DNA from: Kineococcus aurantiacus
GTDB taxonomy: Bacteria > Actinomycetota > Actinomycetes > Actinomycetales > Kineococcaceae
Direction: 5' to 3'
Length of the DNA: 64,000 nucleotides
Assembly (NCBI RefSeq): GCF_013409345.1
Contig: NZ_JACCBB010000001.1
Location: 2,480,001 to 2,544,000, forward strand
In this document: piece by piece, positions 40,502 through 48,633 of the stretch
Layout of the letters: each line of letters opens with the position of its first letter
Position numbering within the stretch: the stretch's first letter is position 1
Program-made: the position numbers and the translations under genes
The notes under the pieces: model-generated
What the model was told of the DNA's origin: nothing
Databases searched by the model: none
What the model saw: the letters and a program-made list of their open reading frames with translations, nothing else

Positions 40502-42262
40502 TCACGGTACAGGGGAGCGTCCGCTACGGACTCGCTGACTCTTGCCGTCGTGTGGCGTCAGGTAGCTACGGAGGTGTTCCCGCAGAGCGGGATCGCACAC
40601 GTACACGTACGTTCCCAGGACGCCTCGGGTCAGCAACACGGCGTACGCGTTCTTGACGTACTGCAGGATGTCGTCATCCGTGTACGTGATCCCGCGTTGA
40701 GGATTGTTCTGCATCCCCTTCTTGTCGTGGTAGTTGGATCGGTCGAAGACGATTCGATCGGTCACCGGGTCGAACCGCAGGTCGGGTCCGATGATGACCG
40801 CCGCGATGTTCAGGTCGTAGCCTTGAGTGGTGTGGACCGAGCCCACTTCGAGGACGGAACCCGGCGCGTTGATCCAGTCGACGTCCGTGCTGTTCCAGCG
40901 CAGCTGGCGGTCGCCGATCGTGATGTCGAAAGCGGCGGGGTCCTTCTTGCTCAGCCACGGCCATGCGTACCCTGCGATGGCCCGCGCGAGCCCCACCTCG
41001 GTGTCCTTCTGCTCGACCGTGGTCAGCATCTCGTCGAAGTCATCGAAGAAGCGCAGGTCGTACCCGGGGAACACTTGCGGCTCGACGGCCGTGCCGTTGA
41101 GGACGCGGCGGATGTAGCCGACGTAGTCGGAGCCGGCCTGCACGCGCATCTGCGTGGTCAGCGAGTAGTGCCGCTCGGCTTTCCTCGCCGTTGCGGTGAG
41201 CTGCTCGAGCGCTTCACGTGGGACGTCTGCTGGACGGACCGCCTGGGCAGCGTCGAGCAGGTAGATCTGGTGGCGGCTCACCTCGTTGATCCAGTCGAGC
41301 TGGGTCAGGTTCAAGTCGTCCTTCCCGAAGAGCTTCTCGTTGACCTCTCGGAAGAGCTTGTTCAAGCTGCCGGACGCCAAGCTCGCTCGCTGGTTCAGAC
41401 GATGCGTCTCGTCGACGATCAGCAGGTCGAAGGGGGTGGCCTGAGCCGCCTCGAAAGGCTTCAACACCATGGACGGGTGGAGTCCAGGAGTCTTGCGGAA
41501 GACCTTCTGGATGGACGCGCGCAACGACTGCTGCGGTACGACGAGGCCGATGCGGAAGTCTTTGAGCAGCGCCGGGTGACCTTCCACGAAGAACTCCGAG
41601 AAGAGGGAGTCGCCGTCGACGGGTTCACTCAGGTCGGCGTGCTGGATGTCGCTCAGCAGTTTGATGAGGTAGATGGCGACGATCGTCTTACCGGTCCCCG
41701 GATCGCCCTGGATGACCAGTCGACTGGGGACCTCCTTCTCCAGGTCGTCGAACAGCCCGGTCAGGATGTCCTCGACAGCGATGGCCTGCTCCGGGGTCAG
41801 CGCCTTGAACGGTGACAACTTGAAGAGGTCGCTGTTCTGGATCTCCTGGAGGGAGCGGTCGAAGGCGCCGCGATCCTTCAGCTCGTCGAAGATCTCTTTG
41901 AACGACTTCTGGTAGTCCTCACGGCCGTAGTAGTCGGCGTTGGTGACTCCGTCGTTGCGGTTGAGCACCTCGTACTTGCCGTCACCGGCGAAGAGCCGGA
42001 TGAGGTAGGACTCCAGGTCCAGGCAGACCGACTTGTTGAAGGTCGGGTCTTTGACGACCCGGGCAGTGCGGACCGGCTTCTTCCCCGCGTCGAGGTGCTG
42101 CTTGAGGCGGCCAGCGGCGTTGAGCGATTCACCGACGTAGACCTTGCCGGGCCCTTCGAGCGTGTACACGACAGGCCAGTTGCGGTGCCGTTCGTCGAGC
42201 TTTCCCCAGGCGCTGATGCTCCCGCTGGTGTACGGGACCTCCTCGATCTCAAAGCCGGTCAT
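40502..42262 (-). CDS. GIY-YIG/DUF2075 (Schlafen-type) ATPase
   Basis: 586 residues with an N-terminal GIY-YIG nuclease-like domain (about 28-110; VVYTLEGPGKVYVGESLNAA, RLKQHL, and DLESYLIRLF with the expected Glu). A DUF2075 ATPase/helicase-like domain follows (about 170-580): Walker A VIQGDPGTGKTIVAIYLIK, DExH-like FDLLIVDETHRL, DAAQAVRP, then VGSVHTTQGYDLNIAAVIIG and NAYAVLLTRG, which match UvrD-like motifs. It could cut and remodel nucleic acid in an ATP-dependent way. The ATG start at 42262 lies inside the end of the MazG-like gene (14-bp overlap). Middle gene of the cassette; codon use is notably less GC-biased. Confidence 0.9.
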   Translation of the reverse strand: MTGFEIEEVPYTSGSISAWGKLDERHRNWPVVYTLEGPGKVYVGESLNAAGRLKQHLDAGKKPVRTARVVKDPTFNKSVCLDLESYLIRLFAGDGKYEVLNRNDGVTNADYYGREDYQKSFKEIFDELKDRGAFDRSLQEIQNSDLFKLSPFKALTPEQAIAVEDILTGLFDDLEKEVPSRLVIQGDPGTGKTIVAIYLIKLLSDIQHADLSEPVDGDSLFSEFFVEGHPALLKDFRIGLVVPQQSLRASIQKVFRKTPGLHPSMVLKPFEAAQATPFDLLIVDETHRLNQRASLASGSLNKLFREVNEKLFGKDDLNLTQLDWINEVSRHQIYLLDAAQAVRPADVPREALEQLTATARKAERHYSLTTQMRVQAGSDYVGYIRRVLNGTAVEPQVFPGYDLRFFDDFDEMLTTVEQKDTEVGLARAIAGYAWPWLSKKDPAAFDITIGDRQLRWNSTDVDWINAPGSVLEVGSVHTTQGYDLNIAAVIIGPDLRFDPVTDRIVFDRSNYHDKKGMQNNPQRGITYTDDDILQYVKNAYAVLLTRGVLGTYVYVCDPALREHLRSYLTPHDGKSQRVRSGRSPVP

Positions 42263-42569
42263 GCTTGGTGCTCCTGCCGCGGGCCTTGTCGACGGGGTAC
42301 TTGGCGCGGGTCTCCTGGAGCTTGTCCAGGACGATCCGGCCGATGTCCAAGTCGAGCTTGTCCGCCAGGAGGCAGCAGTAGGTGAGTACGTCGGCGAGTT
42401 CACCCTGGACCCGTGAGAGGTCGGCGTCCCGATGCCACTGGAAGCACTCGAGGAGCTCGGCCGCTTCGATGGTGATGCTCTTGGCGAGGTTCTCCGGTGT
42501 GTGGAACTGATCCCACTCCCGTTCGGCGACCATCGTGCGGATTTGCGCAAGCACGCCCTCGTCAATCAC
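42249..42569 (-). CDS. MazG-like nucleotide pyrophosphohydrolase
   Basis: A compact 106-residue all-helical NTP pyrophosphatase. The metal-binding pattern is EAAELLECFQW followed by ELADVLTYCCLLADKLDLD (ExxE...ExxD), as in the single-domain iMazG/dCTPase (RS21-C6-like) group rather than full-length MazG. It would hydrolyse a (d)NTP to the monophosphate and pyrophosphate, lowering nucleotide pools. GTG start at 42569; a TAGCAT -10-like element 7 bp before it suggests a leaderless transcript. First gene of the three-gene cassette, overlapping the DUF2075 ATPase by 14 bp. Confidence 0.88.
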   Translation of the reverse strand: MIDEGVLAQIRTMVAEREWDQFHTPENLAKSITIEAAELLECFQWHRDADLSRVQGELADVLTYCCLLADKLDLDIGRIVLDKLQETRAKYPVDKARGRSTKHDRL

Positions 42570-43042
42570 GTTTGGATGCTAGTACTCCTCCGCCGCGGTT
42601 GGGACCTCCTCGTCGAGTCCGATCGTGGCTCACCTCCACCACGCTGGCGACCCGATGCCGAGGAAGTCCTGCAGGCGCCATGAGATCGGTTGTTCGACCA
42701 GGGCAAGCTTTTCGCCTCAGGGTCAGTGTTGAACGGCAGGGTGCTCGGTTCGGGTTGCTGTGCTGTTCACGCCGTGATCAGTCGCGAACTTCGAAGACGC
42801 TCCTCGGCTCGCGCGAATACGGTCGTGGGCCTGTGCGGATGACTTGCGAGTGGATACCCGACCACGTCGAGGACTTGAGTTGCGAGCGTGAGCTTTCAAT
42901 GAGCGCCTTTCTGGATCCTGCCTTGACCGTGCTGAGCCTCAACTGGTGCAGGTGCTCGGCATTCACAGGTCGAAGACTGCGGTGGTTGCCCGCATGGTGT
43001 GTGGTTTGGTGGAAGTGGCGTGCTCTCGGCCGTAGGAGCAGC
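42570..43042. other. Intergenic region without a supported gene
   Basis: About 470 bp between the MazG-like cassette and the aldolase gene. Short open frames exist on both strands but lack ribosome sites and recognisable protein features. The stretch is less GC-rich than most of the window and could be a decayed remnant or the edge of the acquired cassette. The TAGCAT promoter-like element of the cassette lies at its left end. Confidence 0.5.
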
Positions 43043-43825
43043 TCATCGTCGTACTACTCCCAGGTGTGCGCTCGCCACCTCCTCCAGGTGCACCAGGTCC
43101 CCTGACACCGTCACCACGTCGAACCCCTCCGCCAGCCGCCGCCGCGCCACCTCCCCGCTCGGCGTGTGGATCCCCACCGGCTTCCCTACCGCGCGCGCCG
43201 CCGCCTTGATCCGCTCCAGCGCCGCGTCGAGCGCCTCGTCGACCGCAGGGTCACCGGGGTAGGAAGCGCCGAGCGCGAGCGAGAGGTCCGACGGCCCGAC
43301 GTACAGCCCGTCGACCCCGTCGATGGCGACGATCTCCTCGACGTTCGCCAGGCCGCCGGCCGTCTCGACCATCACCAGCAGCGGGACGTCGGCGTTGGAC
43401 GCCTCCATCTCGATGCGCAGTTGCGCGCGCATCGGCCCGTAGGACCGCCGTCCCAAGGGCGGGTACTTGGTGTTCTGCACGGCCAGCCGGGCGTCGTCGG
43501 CGGAGTCGACGAGCGGCACGATGACCGCGGCGGCGCCGGCGTCGAGGGCGTGGCCGATCCAGGTGAGGTCGTTGGCCGCGACGCGCACGATGCCGACGGT
43601 CTCGACCGGTCCCAGCCGTGCCCCGGCGTCCACGGCCATCAGCCCGCGCAGCAACCCGTCGTACCCCAGCAGCCCGTGCTGCTGGTCGAGGCAGACGTAG
43701 TCGTAGCCGACGCGCGCGAGGCGCTCGGTGCTGGCGGGGGAGTCCAGCACCACCCAGTAGCCCACGAGGGGTTCGCGGGTGCGGAGCTTGCGGGCGAACT
43801 CGGGGGTGGCCGGCGATGCGGGCAC
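43043..43825 (-). CDS. HpcH/HpaI-family aldolase
   Basis: 260 residues, class II pyruvate aldolase of the HpcH/HpaI family (TIM barrel). Marks: LVGYWVVLDSPASTERLARV, DYVCLDQQHG (catalytic His), DAGAAAVIVPLVDSADDARL, RSYGPMRA, LVMVETAGGLANVEEI (metal Glu) and GLYVGPSDLSLALG (metal Asp). It cleaves or forms 2-keto-4-hydroxy acids with pyruvate. GTG start at 43825 with CAGGAGA; a longer frame is rejected. It is divergent from the four-carbon acid kinase gene and may belong to the same sugar-acid pathway. Confidence 0.9.
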   Translation of the reverse strand: MPASPATPEFARKLRTREPLVGYWVVLDSPASTERLARVGYDYVCLDQQHGLLGYDGLLRGLMAVDAGARLGPVETVGIVRVAANDLTWIGHALDAGAAAVIVPLVDSADDARLAVQNTKYPPLGRRSYGPMRAQLRIEMEASNADVPLLVMVETAGGLANVEEIVAIDGVDGLYVGPSDLSLALGASYPGDPAVDEALDAALERIKAAARAVGKPVGIHTPSGEVARRRLAEGFDVVTVSGDLVHLEEVASAHLGVVRR

Positions 43826-44016
43826 GGGGTCTCCTGACGCGGCGGTGGGTCGGGCGGGTAGCTCGTCACACCGCACCACGCGACGAGGTCGTCGGGCAAG
43901 CAGGAGGAGTGATCAGTTCGCGCATCGTTGCGCAGTCCGCGCACGACGGCTAGCGTGCCAGCCGACCGCTGTGCGCAAGCGCGGAACAGGCGCAGCACCA
44001 TCGACGAGGGGGCACG

Positions 44017-45159
44017 GTGACCGACCTCCTCGTCCTCGCCGACGACCTCTCCGGCGCTGCCGAGTCCGCCGCCGCCCTTCGCGTGCGCGGTTCGCGCAGG
44101 TACGGTCCCGTCCACGTCGCCCTCTGGCCCGCTCCTGTCCCACCCGGTGACGTCGTCATCGACCTGCACTCCCGCCACCTGCCCGCCGCCGACGTCGAGC
44201 ACCGCCTCACCGACGTCCTCCACCACCACCGGAGCCGGACCGTCGTCACCAAGGTCGACAGCCTGCTGCGCGGCAACCTCGTCCCCGTCGTCCGTGCAGC
44301 ACGGAAGACGGTCCTGCTCGCCCCCGCCCTCCCCGTCGCCGGCCGCACCGTCCGCGACGGCCGCCTCCTCGTCGAGGGCCGCCCCCTGGCGACGACGGCG
44401 GCATGGGCGATCGAGGACCGGCCGGCCCCGGACACCGTCGCCGACGCCCTCCCCGGCGTCCCGACCACAACGCTGCCCCTCGACCTGGTCCGGTCGAAAG
44501 ACCTCGCTACCCACCTCGTGCGCATCGATGACGGCACGGTTGTCATCTGCGACGCCGAGACCGACGACGACCTCGACCGCCTCGTCACCGCCGCCTCCGG
44601 CTGCGCCCTCGTCGGCTCAGCGGCCCTCGTCGCCGCGGTCGCCCGGGCCCTGCCCGCCGGGACCCCCGAGGAACCCGAACTCCCACGGGACGCACGGAGC
44701 GTCGTCGTGGTCGTCGGCACCGCCGAACCCGTCGCCCAGCAGCAGCTCCGGGAACTCGAGCGAGCCGGCGCCCCCGTCGTCGACCTGCCCTGCACCGACG
44801 TGCTCGACGGAACCGCCGCGACCCACCTGACGAACGCTGCCCGGAACCCCCTGACCGTCGTCCGCCTCACCGGCCGGGCCGAGGGGCGCTCGCTGTCCCG
44901 GGCGCTGGGCCGGGTCGTCGCCGATGCCGTCGGCCCCGCCGACCTCGTCCTCACCGGTGGGGAAACCGCCCGCCAGGTCCTCGACGCCCTCGGCGTGCCG
45001 TCGCTGCGCGTCGTCGGGCAGATCGAGCACGGTGCCGTCCGCTCCGAGACCCCCGACGGCCGCCACGTCGTGACCCGTCCCGGCAGCTTCGGCGCCCCCG
45101 ACAGCCTGCTCACCATCGTCCGCGCGCTGAACCCCGACCTCCTGAGAGGCACACCATGA
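44017..45159 (+). CDS. Four-carbon acid sugar kinase (DUF1537)
   Basis: 380 residues of the two-domain OtnK/DtnK kinase family. N-terminal domain: LLVLADDLSGAAESAA, TKVDSLLRGN and APALPVAGRTVRDGRLLVEG. C-terminal nucleotide-binding domain: ARSVVVVVGTAEPVAQQQL, LVLTGGETARQVLDALG, LRVVGQIEHGAV. These kinases phosphorylate D-erythronate, D- or L-threonate and related acids. Overlaps the PdxA2-like gene by 4 nt (ATGA), which fits the known kinase-dehydrogenase pair. GTG start at 44017. Confidence 0.92.
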   Translation: MTDLLVLADDLSGAAESAAALRVRGSRRYGPVHVALWPAPVPPGDVVIDLHSRHLPAADVEHRLTDVLHHHRSRTVVTKVDSLLRGNLVPVVRAARKTVLLAPALPVAGRTVRDGRLLVEGRPLATTAAWAIEDRPAPDTVADALPGVPTTTLPLDLVRSKDLATHLVRIDDGTVVICDAETDDDLDRLVTAASGCALVGSAALVAAVARALPAGTPEEPELPRDARSVVVVVGTAEPVAQQQLRELERAGAPVVDLPCTDVLDGTAATHLTNAARNPLTVVRLTGRAEGRSLSRALGRVVADAVGPADLVLTGGETARQVLDALGVPSLRVVGQIEHGAVRSETPDGRHVVTRPGSFGAPDSLLTIVRALNPDLLRGTP

Positions 45160-46154
45160 GCAGCACCCCCGCCATCGCCGTCACGATGGGCGACGGCGCC
45201 GGCGTCGGCCCCGAGGTCGTCGTCGCGGCCCTCCTCGACGAGGAGATCACCCGGAACTCCCGTCCCGTCGTCGTCGGCGACGCCGGCCGACTGCGGCAGG
45301 CTGCGCAGGTTCTCGGTGTCGAGGCCGACATCGTCCCGATCGGGAGCGTCGCCGAGTTCCAGCCCGGCCGGATCAACGTCGTCGACCTCGGCCTGCTCCC
45401 CGAGGACCTGCCCTGGGGGAAGTTGTCGCCCGTCGCGGGCGACGCGGCCTACCACTACGTCCGCGTCGCCAGCGAGATGGCGATGCGCGGGGAGGTCCAG
45501 GCGATCTGCACCGCCCCCCTCAACAAGGAGGCCCTCCACCTCGGCGGGCACGTCTACCCCGGCCACACCGAACTGCTCGCCGACCTCACCGGCACTCCGG
45601 AGGTGTCGATGATGCTGTCGACGCCCACCCTCAAGGTCATCCACGTCACCACCCACATCGGCCTCCTCGACGCCATCGCCAAGATCGAACCCGGCCTCGT
45701 CGAGCGCACCATCCGCCGCGGGCACGCCGCGCTCGTCGCCGCGGGCAACGCGAACCCGAGGATCGGGGTGTGCGCGATCAACCCGCACGCGGGGGAGGGC
45801 GGGCTGTTCGGGTACGGCGAGGAGGCCGAGAAGATCAGCCCCGCCGTCGAAGCCGTGTGGGCCGACGGGATCGACGCCCGCGGCCCGCTGGCCGCCGACA
45901 CGCTGTTCTTCCTCGCCGCCCGCGGCGATTACGACCTCGTCGTCGCGATGTACCACGACCAGGGCCACGGCCCGGTGAAGGTCCTCGGCATCGAGGCGGG
46001 CGTGAACATCACCGTCGGCCTGCCGGTGATCCGCACCTCCGTCGACCACGGCACCGCCTTCGACATCGCCGGCACCGGCACCGTCGACACCCGCAGCATG
46101 GTGGAGGCGATGCGGCAGGCCATCGAGGTCGCCCCCCGCCCCGACGTGGACTGA
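45156..46154 (+). CDS. PdxA2-like 4-phospho-sugar-acid dehydrogenase
   Basis: 332 residues, full PdxA-family pattern: IAVTMGDGAGVGPEVV, ICTAPLNKEALHLGG, YPGHTELLADLTG, HVTTHIGL, INPHAGEGGLFG, AMYHDQGHGPVKVLG and SVDHGTAFDIAGTG, with the histidines that bind the divalent metal. True PdxA makes pyridoxal phosphate from 4-phosphohydroxythreonine. The coupling to a DUF1537 kinase instead indicates the catabolic PdxA2 branch, which oxidises and decarboxylates 4-phospho-threonate or -erythronate to dihydroxyacetone phosphate. ATG start in the ATGA overlap. Confidence 0.9.
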   Translation: MSSTPAIAVTMGDGAGVGPEVVVAALLDEEITRNSRPVVVGDAGRLRQAAQVLGVEADIVPIGSVAEFQPGRINVVDLGLLPEDLPWGKLSPVAGDAAYHYVRVASEMAMRGEVQAICTAPLNKEALHLGGHVYPGHTELLADLTGTPEVSMMLSTPTLKVIHVTTHIGLLDAIAKIEPGLVERTIRRGHAALVAAGNANPRIGVCAINPHAGEGGLFGYGEEAEKISPAVEAVWADGIDARGPLAADTLFFLAARGDYDLVVAMYHDQGHGPVKVLGIEAGVNITVGLPVIRTSVDHGTAFDIAGTGTVDTRSMVEAMRQAIEVAPRPDVD

Positions 46155-46162
46155 GGAGGACC

Positions 46163-46927
46163 GTGTCCTCCGAGATCCGCCGAGCGACCATCGTCGACCT
46201 CGCCCGCACCGACGGCCTCGCGAACGTCGACGCCCTCGCCACCCGGTTCGGGGTGTCCGCCTCCACCATCCGCCGTGATCTCGCGGTCCTCACCGCCGAG
46301 GGCCGCATCGCCCGCACCTACGGCGGGGCCATCGCGCTCGGCGCTTCCGGCGAACCCACGCTGCGGCAGCGGACCGGTGAGGCGCACGCCGCGAAGACGG
46401 CCATCGCCCGCTGGGCCGCCGCGCAGGTCGCCGACGGTGACACCGTCCTGCTCGACGTCGGCTCCACCGTCGGTGCGCTCGCCACGGCCCTGCGCGGCGC
46501 ACGCGGCCTGACGGTCATCACCGCCAGCCTCACCGTCGTGGAGGAACTCACCGACGTCGAGGGCGTCACCGTGGAGTGCCTCGGCGGCCGGTTGCGCCCG
46601 GTGAGCCAGGGTTTCCTCGGTCCGCTCACCGAGGCCGCGCTGGAACGCGTCAGCGCCGACGCGGTGTTCCTCGGCACCGACGGCGTCTCCCCGGACGGGG
46701 AGGTCTGCGAGGCGGACCTGCAGCAGGTGCGGCTGAAGGAACTCATGGCCCGCCGCGCCGCCCACGTCCACGTCCTCGCCCACGGCGCGAAGGTCGGCGC
46801 GCGCCCGTTCCACGCCTGGGTGCAGTTGCCGCTGCCGTGGACGCTGGTCACCGATGCGACGGCCCCGACCGAGCACGTCGAGGCGCTGCGGCATCGAGGA
46901 GTCGAGGTGGTCGTCGTCGACGCGTGA
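46163..46927 (+). CDS. DeoR-family transcriptional regulator
   Basis: 254 residues: an N-terminal DeoR helix-turn-helix (EIRRATIVDLARTDGLANVD, FGVSASTIRRDLAVL, RTYGGA) and a C-terminal phosphosugar sensor domain (DTVLLDVGSTVGALATAL, ITASLTVVEEL, CLGGRLRP, FLGTDGVSPDGEVCEAD). GTG start 8 bp after the PdxA2-like gene with GAGGAGG. Probably represses the sugar-acid genes and responds to a phosphorylated intermediate. Confidence 0.93.
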   Translation: MSSEIRRATIVDLARTDGLANVDALATRFGVSASTIRRDLAVLTAEGRIARTYGGAIALGASGEPTLRQRTGEAHAAKTAIARWAAAQVADGDTVLLDVGSTVGALATALRGARGLTVITASLTVVEELTDVEGVTVECLGGRLRPVSQGFLGPLTEAALERVSADAVFLGTDGVSPDGEVCEADLQQVRLKELMARRAAHVHVLAHGAKVGARPFHAWVQLPLPWTLVTDATAPTEHVEALRHRGVEVVVVDA

Positions 46928-46932
46928 GGTCG

Positions 46933-48633
46933 TCAGCGCGCGGCGAGTTCCCGCACCACGGCCGCCTCGACGGGCCGCGAGAACAGGTACCCCTGCTCCA
47001 CGTCGCACCCCATCTCCACCAGCGCCTGCCGCTGCTCCTCGGTCTCCACCCCTTCGGCGACGGCCCGCACCCCCACCGCGTGCGCGAGCTGCACGCACGC
47101 CCGCACGATCCCGGTGTCCCCGTCGGAGACGCCCAGCCCGCTGACGAACGACCGGTCGATCTTCAGCTCGTCGACGGGGAACCGCTGCAGGTACGTGAGG
47201 CTGGCGTAGCCGGTGCCGAAGTCGTCGACGGACACGCCCACGCCCAGCTCCTTCAACGCGGTCAGGGCCGCCGCCGCGGCTTCCGGGTCGGCGACGAGAG
47301 CGGTCTCGGTGACCTCCAGGACGAGCAGCCCCGCGGGCAGCCGGTGTCGGACCAGGATCGCGGTCACGGCCTCGACGAGACCCGGCGCGGTCAGCTGCCG
47401 CGCGGACAGGTTCACCGACACCTCCAACGTCGGGTGGCTGGGGTCGCGGGCCCAGCGGGCGGCCTGCTTCACGGCGGCTTCGAGCACCCATGCCCCGAGC
47501 GCGCGGACGAGGCCGGACTGTTCGGCGACGTCGATGAACTCCGCCGGCGGCAGCAGACCCCGGGTGGGGTGCTGCCACCGCACGAGTGCCTCGACCCCGC
47601 GGACGCGCCCGTCGCGGAGCTGGACCTGCGGCTGGTACAGCAGCCGGAGCTGCCCGGCGGCGATGCCGAGGCGCAGTTCCCCGAGCAGCCGGAGCCGGTC
47701 CGCGGCGGAATTCGTGGTGGTGGGGTCGTGCACCTCGACGCGTCCGCGACCGCGGACCTTCGCCCGCTGCATCGCCGCCCCGGCGTCCTGCAGCGCCCGG
47801 TCCGCGTCGCCGGTGTCGGCGAGGGCGGCGCCGACGCTGGCCGACGTCACGACCTCCAGCCCGGCGAGGACGACGGGGGCGCTGAGCTCGGCGAGCACCC
47901 GCTCGGCGAGCGCGAGGGCCGCCTCGCCGTCGGTGCAGCGCTCGACGACGACGAACTCGTCGGCGGACACGCGCGCCACGACGGCCCCGTCCCGCAGGGC
48001 CCCGGTCAACCGTGCGGCGACGGTGAGCAGCAGCTCGTCGCCGGCGGCCGCGCCGAGGCTCTCGTTGACGACGGCGAAGTGGTCCAGGTCCACGACCAGC
48101 ACCACGACGGGGCCTTCCAGCGCGGGTCCGAGGTGCTGGGCCAGCCCCGCACGGTTCGGCAACCCCGTGAGGGGGTCCTGCAGGGCCCGGCGCTGCCCGT
48201 CGGCCTCCGCGGCGACGCGCCGGTCCTCGGCCTCCTCGACGCGGCGCAGGGCCGTCACGAGTTCCTGCTCGTGCGCGCGGCGCTCGGGAGCGCTGAAGAC
48301 GATGACCCGCACCTCGGCCTCCGCGCCGTCGTGCGCCGGGACCCGCGTGGCGGTCAGCAGCGCGGGACGTCGCGTCCGGTCCGCACCGACGACGTCGACG
48401 ACGACCTCGCTGACGCTGCCGGTGGTGCCGAGCTGGGGGAGGCTGTGCGTGGACCACAGGATCCGGTCGCCCACGGGGAGCAGGCGCCCGAAGGCGGACC
48501 CGAGCAGCTGCTCGCGGCGGTGCCCGGACCAGGTGAGGAACGTGTCGTTGACGCGGGTGATGCGCCCGTCGTCGGTGGTGGTGAGGTAACCGCAGGGGGC
48601 GTCGTCGAAGAGCGCCTCGAAGGGGCTGCTCAC
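46933..48633 (-). CDS. PAS-GGDEF-EAL cyclic-di-GMP protein
   Basis: 566 residues without membrane helices. A PAS domain (about 5-110; FDDAPCGYLTTTDDGRITRV), a helical linker, a GGDEF domain (about 145-300) and an EAL domain (about 315-560). The GGDEF signature is degenerate (RVSADEF), so cyclase activity is unlikely and the domain may bind GTP as a regulator. The EAL domain keeps VEALVRWQHP, VSVNLSARQL, LEVTET, SVDDFGTGYASLTYL, KIDRSFV and AVAEGVETEEQ, so c-di-GMP hydrolysis is expected. GTG start overlaps by 4 nt the stop of the RsbQ-like hydrolase gene, implying a functional pair. Confidence 0.92.
   Translation of the reverse strand: MSSPFEALFDDAPCGYLTTTDDGRITRVNDTFLTWSGHRREQLLGSAFGRLLPVGDRILWSTHSLPQLGTTGSVSEVVVDVVGADRTRRPALLTATRVPAHDGAEAEVRVIVFSAPERRAHEQELVTALRRVEEAEDRRVAAEADGQRRALQDPLTGLPNRAGLAQHLGPALEGPVVVLVVDLDHFAVVNESLGAAAGDELLLTVAARLTGALRDGAVVARVSADEFVVVERCTDGEAALALAERVLAELSAPVVLAGLEVVTSASVGAALADTGDADRALQDAGAAMQRAKVRGRGRVEVHDPTTTNSAADRLRLLGELRLGIAAGQLRLLYQPQVQLRDGRVRGVEALVRWQHPTRGLLPPAEFIDVAEQSGLVRALGAWVLEAAVKQAARWARDPSHPTLEVSVNLSARQLTAPGLVEAVTAILVRHRLPAGLLVLEVTETALVADPEAAAAALTALKELGVGVSVDDFGTGYASLTYLQRFPVDELKIDRSFVSGLGVSDGDTGIVRACVQLAHAVGVRAVAEGVETEEQRQALVEMGCDVEQGYLFSRPVEAAVVRELAAR

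Noticed and set aside
42497-43105. Plus-strand 202-residue frame between MazG-like and aldolase genes
   Set aside because: Its first part overlaps the MazG-like gene antisense, the rest has no ribosome site, domain or high-GC codon pattern.
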